7,561 nucleotides of DNA, taken from Nitrososphaerales archaeon TH5895. Lineage in GTDB: Archaea > Thermoproteota > Nitrososphaeria > Nitrososphaerales > Nitrososphaeraceae. The notes beneath the pieces are model-generated. The model was not told the DNA's origin. It ran no database searches and saw nothing but the letters and a program-made list of their open reading frames with translations. Numbering within the stretch: position 1 is the first letter of the stretch; every line of letters starts with the position of its first letter. The DNA is taken from positions 1 through 7,561 of the forward strand of contig JAATVS010000544.1 in the NCBI GenBank assembly GCA_014523695.1, written 5' to 3'. Shown piece after piece: positions 1 to 6,445 of the stretch. The translations under genes and the position numbers were made by a program.

Positions 1-870
1 ACATCATCGTCATCGAGAAAGGACAGGAATAAGGTTGTTGAACTTGCGCAAGGCTTCGTAGGAAGCAAGATGTTTGATTGGATAATTACTGGAGTCATTA
101 TTCTCCAAGCAATTGCTCTCGCCGTTGAAGCAACACCATTTGTAAATTCGGCTGGTGAATATTATCAATTACTTGAAGTAGGAACTTTCAGCTTAATTCA
201 AAGCCTGGTGATTGCAGTTTTCATTGTGGAAGCTATATTGAGGATGATCGCGCTTTATCCAAGACCACAAAACTATTTCCGAGATCCTTGGAATTGCTTT
301 GATTTTGCTATCATAGTTTTATCCCTTACAACTGCAGGACAGTTTTCAACAATAGCTAGGCTGGTCAGATTGCTTAGAATAACTAGGTTGGTCACAAAAT
401 CTGCTGAATTGCGTGCAATTGTATCCACACTTGTCCGATCGATACCTAGTATACTTAATATTTTGATTCTTTTTTCAATCCTCTTCTTCATATACGCTAT
501 AATAGGGTATCACCTTTTCAGGGACATTGATCCAGAACATTGGTCATCCTTTTTGACCTCCTTTACAACGCTATTTCAAATCATTACATTGGAAGGATGG
601 GTAAATGTAATGGAACCAATAGTTACTAATTTAGGACCAATATATTGGTTATACTTTGCAAGCTTTATTGTAATTGGAACCTTCATAATCATAAATCTGT
701 TTATTTCAGTAATTGTGAGGAAATCTGAAGAGGCGTATAAACAAGTGCAACGGGAATCAGAGATACCATTAACACAACATGAAATCGTGCAAGAGATAAA
801 AGAGATCCGCAGAATCCTAGAAGAGCTGGAGAAAAGAATTGGTGAGGATGATGAGAGTAAGGTAAAATAG
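1..870 (+). CDS. Voltage-gated cation channel, bacterial NaV (NaChBac-like) type, 5'-partial
   Basis: This is a six-helix voltage-gated ion channel subunit (ion transport protein family) that would act as a homotetramer in the cytoplasmic membrane. The first ATG is at 70, but the frame is open back to base 1 with no ATG, GTG or TTG in between, and those 23 codons fit the helix that precedes S1. The true start therefore lies left of the window. Numbered from the ATG at 70: S1 is near 4-22 and S2 near 42-61. S3 contains WNCFDF (74-79). S4 carries arginines every third residue (R97, R100, R103, R106). S5 is near 125-149. The pore loop ends in TLEGW (173-177), and S6 (near 190-216) contains GTFIIINLFISVIV. 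The C-terminus is a coiled coil with hydrophobic residues at 239, 243, 246, 250, 253 and 257, a regular heptad pattern, as in NaChBac-type channels that assemble through a C-terminal bundle. The filter has Gly where NaChBac has Ser (TLESW), so Na+ versus Ca2+ selectivity cannot be assigned. The family call is very secure. Confidence 0.93.
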   Translation, partial: TSSSSRKDRNKVVELAQGFVGSKMFDWIITGVIILQAIALAVEATPFVNSAGEYYQLLEVGTFSLIQSLVIAVFIVEAILRMIALYPRPQNYFRDPWNCFDFAIIVLSLTTAGQFSTIARLVRLLRITRLVTKSAELRAIVSTLVRSIPSILNILILFSILFFIYAIIGYHLFRDIDPEHWSSFLTSFTTLFQIITLEGWVNVMEPIVTNLGPIYWLYFASFIVIGTFIIINLFISVIVRKSEEAYKQVQRESEIPLTQHEIVQEIKEIRRILEELEKRIGEDDESKVK

Positions 871-1517
871 GGAGTTAGTAGCCAATTAAGACCTTGCTAG
901 GATCATATTTTGTGCGTAATTCACTATAATAGAGTCAAGAGGGATGGATTTCGCACTTCATCGATTTCTTCATAACCGGCGCTATCAAGAGGTGTTATAT
1001 TGGCACTAAAGTATCCTAACGCCCTTTATATTAATCGAATGTTGTGACGAATCTTACCCCAGCATATGCCCATTGATGGTAGGAAGAGCCTGGGTCAGGC
1101 TGGAATTGTTGCGTATTGCAAGCATACAGGCTTTAGGAATACGACCATGAATAGACAACGGCAATATCTTTTCTTACCACTGATGAGTATCTGGCTCAAT
1201 AATATTGGTATATGGATACTAGACTACATCATTACCCGAGTAAAAATTTGTCATCATCCGACGAGGCAGTTTAAGTTTCTTACTGCGGCAATTCTCGAGG
1301 GCGATGTTAGTAAATAGAATTATTCGTCTTTCCTATTACTGACTGCTGCCTAATGCTAATCTGATCGTAAAGCACTAGAAGTAGAGAAAACATGTGGGCA
1401 GTTCACCTTATTACCATGCTTCTGTCCTGACAGTTTATAGTGTTGTCCATGATCAGATAACAATACAGGAAATGTTAATAAGCACCTATTTTCGACCTTT
1501 TTATCAGTAGATAAGCT
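871..1517. other. Long stretch without an intact gene
   Basis: These 647 bases separate the channel gene from the hydrolase gene. The left half holds the possible minus-strand remnant described separately. A plus-strand open frame at 1066-1317 (83 codons) lies over part of that remnant. It has a TATA-like CTTTATATTAA about 35 bases upstream but no recognisable domain, and its composition is not persuasive. From about 1318 to 1517 no gene is supported. I saw no tRNA arms, rRNA, CRISPR repeat or strong hairpin. Confidence 0.5.
875..1195 (-). pseudogene. Probable decayed C-terminal gene remnant, family uncertain
   Basis: No intact gene is visible here, but the minus strand has three protein-like stretches in shifted frames. 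Stretch 1195-1031 includes SSYHQWAYAGVRFVTTFD and has an in-frame stop at 1135-1133. Stretch 1016-924 reads GYFSANITPLDSAGYEEID followed by EVRNPSLL. Stretch 934-875 reads YYSELRTKYDPSKVLIGY and ends at a TAA (877-875). Joining the last two needs one single-base shift near 930. The stop lies five bases past the channel's stop, the tight convergent spacing expected of a real gene end. The ending 'xYYxxLRxKYDPxxVL' is reminiscent of the C-terminus of berberine-bridge-type FAD oxidases, but this is only a resemblance. The upstream limit is unknown. Chance is a real alternative, because the pieces are short and were judged by eye. Confidence 0.35.
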
Positions 1518-2594
1518 ATGTCTATAAAGGAAATTAGAAAAATCTCGATCACAATTCTTATGGACAACTCAACAGATTTACTATTAAAAAATTCTGCTCA
1601 TGCATTAAGGAGTCCCTTGATAATGAATGATAAATTGAATTTGCCTCCTCCAACTGCTGAACACGGATTCTCTGCACTAATCAATATTGTCAAGGACGAC
1701 AACAGCAACAATGGCAATCAAAACCTGACAGAAAATACGAATGGAAATACTAACTATACATATCTTTTTGATACTGGAGTTACCGAAGATGGAGTAATTC
1801 ACAATGCGGATTTACTCGGTATTGATTTTAGTAATATCAATGGGATCCTTTTGAGTCATGGTCATTTTGATCATTCTGCAGGTCTTGTCAACATACTTAA
1901 GAGAATATCTTCTAAACGTTTATCATCTATTGATGTTTTCTTGCATCCTGATGCTTTTCTGCGACGATGGTTAGTCCTTCCTGATGGAAGGAAAGCAAGG
2001 ATGCCATCATTGGACGAGAGTCAACTAATATCATTAGGAGGATCAATACATAAGTCTGACAAGGCTACGATTCTTCCTGGTAAAGAGAATCCTTTTCTCT
2101 TAATGACAGGTCAGATACCCAGGAGGACAAGCTTTGAAAAAGGGTTTCCATATCAATATGCCGAAAACTCTGATAATAATAGTGAAGATGATGATAATGA
2201 TGGTAATGAAAAGAGCCTAAATCTCGTTTCAGATCCATTGGTTAAAGATGATCAAGCAATAGTAGTAAATCTCAGAAATAAAGGATTAATTGTCTTGACT
2301 GGTTGTGGCCATGCAGGTATTATAAATACCTTAAACTATGCTAAAGATCTAACTGGAGTAGATAAAATTTATGCCATAATAGGTGGCTTTCATCTTCCTG
2401 CTGATGGTGGCATTTATGAAGAAGCTATGGATCCTACGATAAAAGAAATACAGAATGCAGATCCTGAATACGTAATACCTTGTCATTGTACGGGCTGGAA
2501 AGCAACAAATAGGATAATAGATCTAATGCCAGACAAATTCATTCAAAGTGCTGTAGGCACGACATTTACCTTTCAGGGAAGCTTTGAGGGTTAA
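1518..2594 (+). CDS. Metallo-beta-lactamase-fold hydrolase, COG1237 (dihydropterin/RFA-P synthase-like) type
   Basis: This 358-residue protein is a probable zinc-dependent, soluble cytoplasmic metallo-beta-lactamase-fold enzyme. The first strand (ISITILMDN, 9-17) is followed by DTG (86-88) and the metal motif SHGHFDH (113-119: H114, H116, D118, H119). Further ligand candidates are H265 in TGCGHAG and H323 in CHCTGW, with H292 in GGFHLP nearby. The TGQIPRRTSFEKG stretch (197-209) is typical of COG1237, which includes the methanogen protein described as 7,8-dihydropterin-6-methyl-4-(beta-D-ribofuranosyl)aminobenzene-5'-phosphate synthase of methanopterin synthesis. Substrate here is unknown, since ammonia-oxidising archaea are not known to make methanopterin. 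Two Asn/Asp-rich insertions (about 60-80 and 216-233) make it longer than typical relatives. The ATG at 1518 is preferred over the Met at codon 15 because the first strand would otherwise be lost. No ribosome site is evident. Confidence 0.88.
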   Translation: MSIKEIRKISITILMDNSTDLLLKNSAHALRSPLIMNDKLNLPPPTAEHGFSALINIVKDDNSNNGNQNLTENTNGNTNYTYLFDTGVTEDGVIHNADLLGIDFSNINGILLSHGHFDHSAGLVNILKRISSKRLSSIDVFLHPDAFLRRWLVLPDGRKARMPSLDESQLISLGGSIHKSDKATILPGKENPFLLMTGQIPRRTSFEKGFPYQYAENSDNNSEDDDNDGNEKSLNLVSDPLVKDDQAIVVNLRNKGLIVLTGCGHAGIINTLNYAKDLTGVDKIYAIIGGFHLPADGGIYEEAMDPTIKEIQNADPEYVIPCHCTGWKATNRIIDLMPDKFIQSAVGTTFTFQGSFEG

Positions 2595-2636
2595 CTATTT
2601 AATAATAATTGAGATCTAGGATTAGACTTGAAATGG

Positions 2637-2642
2637 TTTTTT
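2637..2642 (+). terminator. Possible T-run terminator after the hydrolase gene
   Basis: A run of six T lies about 45 bases after the hydrolase stop and before the recombinase gene. Archaeal transcription often ends at T-rich tracts without a hairpin. Only the T-run is seen; termination is inferred. Confidence 0.25.
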
Positions 2643-2661
2643 CCAGTACCCTAGAGTAATT

Positions 2662-2670
2662 GAAATACTA
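2662..2670 (+). promoter_or_regulatory. Weak TATA-like box for the recombinase
   Basis: GAAATACTA is centred about 28 bases before the recombinase ATG. That spacing would give a leaderless or nearly leaderless transcript, and no ribosome site is seen before the ATG, which agrees. The match to an archaeal TATA box is weak. Confidence 0.25.
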
Positions 2671-2693
2671 GTCAAACTATTAGATTAGCTCGT

Positions 2694-3908
2694 ATGTCTG
2701 AACTAAGTAAAGCTACGACCCAAGAATCACGCTCAAATCGAAGCTTTATCAATGACATAGAGAGACGTCAGAGGCTTATCTTCCAGGTTGATGAAGGTCA
2801 TCGTTCAAAGCAAACTGCTATCAAATATCGCAATAACTTTGATCACTTTCTGAACTACATAAGAATACATGACTTGGACGTGTTGTTAGATTTAGGAAAG
2901 GAAGCAATCCAGGAGCTTGTAATTAAGTATGTGTTATTCATGCGTGACGATATTGGAAAAAGATATTCCCGAAATACTGTAAATACCAATGTAGCTGCTA
3001 TCCTATACTTTCTGGAAAATAATGATATCGAGTTAAACAAAAGGAAACTAAGACGTTACTATCCTTCTGATGAATCAACTAATGATGATAGACCATATAC
3101 TATCGGGGAAATCGCTAAGATTCTAGCGGTTTCTGATCTACGTGAAAGGGCTATGATTCTGCTTATGGTCTCCACTGGTATGAGGATTGGAGCATTGCAT
3201 ACGCTAGGGGTAGGCCATTTAACCGAGTTGGAAAAGTTCAGCTTGTATAAGGTACAAGTCTATGCAGGAACTAAGGATAGATACTTTACATTCACAACTC
3301 CAGAATGTGCCAAAGCTATAAATGAATACCTGGATTATCGCAGACGGTACGGTGAAGAGATTAATGACAAGTCTCCATTGTTCAGGACGTACTTTAACAA
3401 GGAAGATCCATTTACTATTAACGTACCCAAGCCCTTGAGTGATGTTTCAGTCAAGAAAGCCGTTGATGGTTGCTTAAAGAAGTCGGGTGTCAAGACATCT
3501 GAATGTATGCGCTCCCATGCTTTTAGAAAGGGATTCAAATCAATCTGTGAACAGAGTGGTATGAAATCTATCAATATTGAGTTGTTATTGGGCCACGATA
3601 TTGGTTTGGGGAATAACTACTACAGACCTTCGGAGCAAGATTTGCTCTCCGATTTTATGTCCTACGTTTCAGATGCATTGACGATAAATCCAAGTCAAAG
3701 ATTACAACAAAGAGTCAAAGAGCTAGAATCTGAAAAATCAGAAGAGATTGAACGATTAAAGACACAACTTCAAAGGTATAAAGATGAACAGTCCAGAGCT
3801 CAAGATACTTCTATGGAATCTATTAGAGAGTTAAGAAGACGTCTTGATGCAACTGAGAATAAACATGAAAAGGCATTACTAGCCGAGATGGTAAGTAAGG
3901 AGGAATGA
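2694..3908 (+). CDS. Tyrosine recombinase / integrase
   Basis: This 404-residue DNA breaking-and-rejoining enzyme of the tyrosine recombinase (phage integrase) family appears intact. An N-terminal SAM-like core-binding domain spans about 32-115 (HRSKQTAIKYRNNFDHFLNY and following helices), and the catalytic domain spans about 135-325. Catalytic residues are visible in order: R164 in STGMRIGAL, K194 in the GTKDRYF hairpin, H275 and R278 in SHAFRKG, H301 in LLGHD, and the nucleophile Y310 nine residues after H301. A long charged tail (about 336-400) looks like a coiled coil (for example RVKELESEKSEEIERLKTQL) and is not part of the usual catalytic fold. Its stop is 22 bases from the convergent surface-protein gene. 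No flanking tRNA or attachment-site repeat was found, so it could be the integrase of a degenerate element or a resident recombinase. The start ATG is supported by a weak TATA-like box. Confidence 0.93.
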   Translation: MSELSKATTQESRSNRSFINDIERRQRLIFQVDEGHRSKQTAIKYRNNFDHFLNYIRIHDLDVLLDLGKEAIQELVIKYVLFMRDDIGKRYSRNTVNTNVAAILYFLENNDIELNKRKLRRYYPSDESTNDDRPYTIGEIAKILAVSDLRERAMILLMVSTGMRIGALHTLGVGHLTELEKFSLYKVQVYAGTKDRYFTFTTPECAKAINEYLDYRRRYGEEINDKSPLFRTYFNKEDPFTINVPKPLSDVSVKKAVDGCLKKSGVKTSECMRSHAFRKGFKSICEQSGMKSINIELLLGHDIGLGNNYYRPSEQDLLSDFMSYVSDALTINPSQRLQQRVKELESEKSEEIERLKTQLQRYKDEQSRAQDTSMESIRELRRRLDATENKHEKALLAEMVSKEE

Positions 3909-3930
3909 ACCCCCTTCTTCCCCTTCTGGA

Positions 3931-5964
3931 CTAGTCTTTTTCTTGAGTCATCTTTGATATCTTCTCATTTAAAAGATCATAATGTAGTTTAGTTATCTTA
4001 CCCTTTGAATAAGCATCAGATATTTCTTCTTTTATCTCCTTTAGACCACCTCCACGATTTATAATGCCGTAAGACGATTTGCCTTGTGAATCGATCCTCC
4101 CCTTAAATATTTCTTCATATGCAATAGAAACTTCATTCTTCAGGTTCGTGTATTGATCATTATTTAACTTACCTGCAGCATAGGAATCTGTGATGTTTTT
4201 GTTTAATGAGTTTAATCGTAGTATGTCATTTTCGTCCAACGTATTATCCTCATATGCAAGAGCCATTTGATTGTGGAACGACTTCAATCTAGAAGTTTGC
4301 CGTTTTGATTTAGTCCATCCTATGACTGCAGGAATAAGCAACGACCCAACTATGGCGGTAGCAACTACAGTAAACAATGAAGCCCAATATTCTGGTGGAA
4401 GGGGATCAGGAAGAGCCTTAAAGTATGCAGCAAAGTTGCCAAAACGATTTACAGTAATGTTTGCAGCAGGATCAGTGGATTTAAGATTTAGAGTATCTAG
4501 AAGAGCAGTCCATGGAGAACCAGAAGTCGCTGTAATCATCCTAGTTGAGTTATCACTAGAAACTTCAACCCAACTGCTGAACTCGAACCCCTTGCTTGGT
4601 TCAGCAATGCAACTCGTACCAGAGGATACGTACAGAAAGACATTTAATGGACTCGTTAGGGCGTCAGAATCCGATTTACAAATTACATTACCTGCCCTGA
4701 GAGGACTTACGTCAAATGTTACTCCTGCTAACACCTTGTTGGTCATACTATTTACTAGGGAAATACTGCCTGATTCGCGATTGGCTACGTATAATGCGTC
4801 AGATTCGGACAGATCGCCATAAATATATCCAGGACTGTCTCCAACTTGTATATTTTTCACATCATATGAAGTTGTATCGAGTACAGATATGGTGTCACCT
4901 CCACTACCAGCCACGTATATATTGTCTGATTCAAACAGATCTCCATAAATATACCCAGGACTTGATGAACCAACTTTTATGTTCCTTGTCACATTCTTCA
5001 TAACGGTATCTATTTCAGAAATAGTGTCCTCTGACGTGTCCCGACCGGCAACCGCCACGAATATATCGCCTGATCTTACGTCGCTATAAATATAGTTAGG
5101 GTAGCGTCCTACCTGTATATTCGTCACGTCAGGATATTCACCGGTTACAGAGAAAGTGTCAGGAAAGTCAATTACAGAAACAGTATCGTCACCGATCTTA
5201 AGGACATATATGCGAGGCACTAAACCTTCAAGATTCCCAGAAATATAATTGGGAACGCCACCAATGGGTATCTCATGTACTTCTTCATTTATGGTTGTAT
5301 CAATTACAGATACAGTGCCATTTTCACCATTCGATATATTACCGGTGTTGGCCACGTATATATTATCTGATATTTTCTCTCCATAAATGTAATTAGGTCC
5401 TTCCCCGACAGTTATATTTTTTATCACCGTATTGCTGCGAGTGTTAATCACAGACACATAGTCTGACCCTCGGTTGGCCACGTATATCTCGGGTTTTCTT
5501 GACAGATCTCCATAAATATGGGTTGGGCCAGGTCCAACATGCACATCTTTGACATCGTATGTAGATGTATTGATTACAGAAACTGTGTCAGAATGTTCAG
5601 AGTAAAGCACGTATATATTGTCTGATTCTGACAGATCTCCATAAATATACGTAGGATCAATTCCAACAGTTATGCGTTGGATTACAGTATTTGTGGTAGT
5701 ATTAAATACAGATACAGTACCGTTGGAACCGGGATCTCCCCCGTCGAGTATGTATATAAGATCTGATTCTGACAGATCTCCATAAATATATACAGGATAA
5801 TCCCCGATCTTGATTTCAGCAACACCTTCTGAGATTCCTGTCGGCGTAGCGATCGATTCTAAAGTCTGTGAGTTCACTTCTGCATATACATTCTCACAAA
5901 CCATCAGAGTGCAGATAGATACAGTCAGCATGACCACATAGTAGAATGCTACATTTCTCTCCAT
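3931..5964 (-). CDS. YVTN-type beta-propeller surface protein with membrane anchor and cytoplasmic helical repeats
   Basis: This 677-residue exported cell-surface protein is numbered from the ATG at 5964. A longer frame begins at a TTG at 5976, but the ATG starts a standard signal peptide (MERNVAFYYVVMLTVSICTL, cleavage near 29 after VYA). Eight repeats containing YIYGDL-like, IYVAN-like and DTVSVIDT-like segments begin at about 59, 106, 149, 192, 240, 291, 338 and 380 and form a beta-propeller. A small beta domain follows (about 426-516), including CIAEPSKGFEFSSW and ANITVNRFGNFAAYF, a type common in thaumarchaeal surface proteins. A hydrophobic helix (527-550) then ends in WTKSKR, so the tail of about 125 residues should be cytoplasmic. 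That tail repeats the pattern DxYxxGKxxxxxYxxL (DSYAAGKLNNDQYTNL, DAYSKGKITKLHYDLL). Several N-x-S/T sites suggest glycosylation. Ligand and function are unknown; adhesion or S-layer association is an inference. Confidence 0.9.
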   Translation of the reverse strand: MERNVAFYYVVMLTVSICTLMVCENVYAEVNSQTLESIATPTGISEGVAEIKIGDYPVYIYGDLSESDLIYILDGGDPGSNGTVSVFNTTTNTVIQRITVGIDPTYIYGDLSESDNIYVLYSEHSDTVSVINTSTYDVKDVHVGPGPTHIYGDLSRKPEIYVANRGSDYVSVINTRSNTVIKNITVGEGPNYIYGEKISDNIYVANTGNISNGENGTVSVIDTTINEEVHEIPIGGVPNYISGNLEGLVPRIYVLKIGDDTVSVIDFPDTFSVTGEYPDVTNIQVGRYPNYIYSDVRSGDIFVAVAGRDTSEDTISEIDTVMKNVTRNIKVGSSSPGYIYGDLFESDNIYVAGSGGDTISVLDTTSYDVKNIQVGDSPGYIYGDLSESDALYVANRESGSISLVNSMTNKVLAGVTFDVSPLRAGNVICKSDSDALTSPLNVFLYVSSGTSCIAEPSKGFEFSSWVEVSSDNSTRMITATSGSPWTALLDTLNLKSTDPAANITVNRFGNFAAYFKALPDPLPPEYWASLFTVVATAIVGSLLIPAVIGWTKSKRQTSRLKSFHNQMALAYEDNTLDENDILRLNSLNKNITDSYAAGKLNNDQYTNLKNEVSIAYEEIFKGRIDSQGKSSYGIINRGGGLKEIKEEISDAYSKGKITKLHYDLLNEKISKMTQEKD
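5621..5790 (-). repeat. Perfect 29-bp direct repeat within the propeller gene (two copies)
   Basis: The plus-strand 29-mer beginning TCTGATTCTGACAGATCTCC occurs identically at 5621-5649 and 5762-5790, 141 bases apart (47 codons, one blade). Related copies are at 4925-4953 (two mismatches) and 4799-4827 (three mismatches), with a shorter match near 5502-5520. They encode the YIYGDLSESD segment of the blades. Identity at third codon positions suggests recent duplication or gene conversion among blades. Confidence 0.9.
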
Positions 5965-6008
5965 ATACGCCGCCAACTTGTATTGTACTCTGGTTTTCCA
6001 TAACGTGC

Positions 6009-6018
6009 ATTATATTAA
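6009..6018 (-). promoter_or_regulatory. TATA-like box for the propeller gene
   Basis: On the minus strand TTAATATAAT is centred about 50 bases upstream of the ATG at 5964. With the usual archaeal distance of about 25 bases to the start point, it would give a leader of roughly 25 bases. This favours the ATG over other starts but does not exclude the TTG at 5976. Confidence 0.45.
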
Positions 6019-6037
6019 GTGTTGTGTCAAACTTGAG

Positions 6038-6065
6038 GGCCGTTATCACTGAGTGGCCGTTTATC
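6038..6065. repeat. Short direct repeat in the divergent promoter region
   Basis: GGCCGTTATC (6038-6047) and GGCCGTTTATC (6055-6065) are near-identical and about 17 bases apart. They lie between the divergent surface-protein gene and the small-protein cluster. CGTGCAT is also repeated at 6004-6010 and 6065-6071. The second copy includes GTTTATC, which could serve as a TATA-like element for the plus-strand cluster. An operator role is an inference. Confidence 0.3.
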
Positions 6066-6100
6066 GTGCATAGTTACGCGCATACAAGGATATCTAACAT

Positions 6101-6106
6101 GGTGAG
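6101..6106 (+). promoter_or_regulatory. Ribosome binding site for the 32-residue protein
   Basis: GGTGAG lies six bases before the ATG at 6113. It complements the CACC core that archaeal 16S rRNA carries near its 3' end. It is the clearest ribosome site in the window and the main reason to believe the very short gene downstream. Confidence 0.55.
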
Positions 6107-6112
6107 TAAGAA

Positions 6113-6211
6113 ATGATGCATATCAATTTCGCGTTAATCTGGGCTTTTGGGATAGGGATAGGAGTAGGAATAGCTGCACCCGTGGTTATAGGGATTATTA
6201 TGAGCCGATAA
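6113..6211 (+). CDS. Small single-membrane-helix protein (32 residues), unknown function
   Basis: The frame starts with two consecutive ATG codons and encodes 32 residues that are almost all hydrophobic: MMHINFALIWAFGIGIGVG, then IAAPVVIGIIMSR. It should form a single membrane helix rich in glycine and ending in a basic residue. A GGTGAG ribosome site precedes it at proper spacing. Its TAA is only three bases before the ATG of the next small gene, which argues for an operon with coupled translation. I do not recognise a family. Glycine-rich helices of this kind can oligomerise, but any pore, toxin or regulatory role is speculation. The opposite-strand frame across it encodes only Pro/Ile repeats and is a shadow. 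Confidence 0.55.
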   Translation: MMHINFALIWAFGIGIGVGIAAPVVIGIIMSR

Positions 6212-6214
6212 GAA

Positions 6215-6394
6215 ATGACCTCCTCTTCTAAAGTGAATAAAGCCGATTTGAAGTATCTATTGGATATTTTAAATGATGAAGAAGTACGACAATACGCAAA
6301 TATTGAAATCAGAGATAATGTAGAGGTAGCAAAAGTCAATTTAGAACGCCTTACACGTATTAGGTTGGCAGTGTTAGACCTTAAAGAAGATTGA
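6215..6394 (+). CDS. Small charged helical protein (59 residues), unknown function
   Basis: The frame begins ATG ACC TCC and encodes 59 residues, with core stretches KADLKYLLDILNDEEVRQYA and VAKVNLERLTRIRLAVLDL. The composition is strongly amphipathic: many Asp/Glu/Lys/Arg with regularly spaced Leu/Ile/Val, consistent with two helices and perhaps a coiled coil. There is no signal peptide or membrane segment, so it is probably cytoplasmic. It starts three bases after the stop of the 32-residue membrane protein and ends 51 bases before the TTG of the ParB-like gene, so the three may be co-transcribed. No good ribosome site is seen, which fits translational coupling to the upstream gene. The family is not recognised. 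Codon-like composition and lack of internal stops support it as real. Confidence 0.55.
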   Translation: MTSSSKVNKADLKYLLDILNDEEVRQYANIEIRDNVEVAKVNLERLTRIRLAVLDLKED

Positions 6395-6398
6395 CATA

Positions 6399-6407
6399 GA
6401 TAAATAG
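6399..6407 (+). promoter_or_regulatory. TATA-like box before the ParB-like gene
   Basis: GATAAATAG lies just downstream of the 59-residue gene. A start point about 25 bases downstream would fall near 6425-6431, inside or just before the region that appears to encode the first ParB strand. The ParB-like gene may therefore have its own promoter. The assignment rests on composition and spacing only. Confidence 0.3.
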
Positions 6408-6445
6408 ATTAAACGTGTGCGTCGATTCTAATAGCACTTTCGTCA

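Noticed and set aside
1066..1317. Plus-strand 83-codon open frame with a TATA-like CTTTATATTAA upstream
   Set aside because: It has no recognisable domain or ribosome site and an odd composition, and part of it lies over the better-looking minus-strand remnant. It was left as part of the gene-poor stretch.
1349..1517. Minus-strand open stretch of about 56 codons (includes LLSDHGQHYKLSGQKHG)
   Set aside because: It has no ATG start, runs into the antisense of the hydrolase gene, and has no recognisable family. It could be chance or more of the decayed gene.
3937..3941. T-run just after the recombinase gene as a terminator
   Set aside because: It is only five T, lies inside the end of the convergent coding sequence and may simply be Lys codons of that gene.
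4271..5003. Plus-strand open frames antisense to the propeller gene
   Set aside because: They are shadows produced by the repetitive coding sequence of the minus-strand surface protein.
6094..6339. Minus-strand 81-codon frame with Pro/Ile repeats
   Set aside because: It is the antisense of the glycine/isoleucine-rich membrane peptide and the small helical protein, both better supported on the plus strand.
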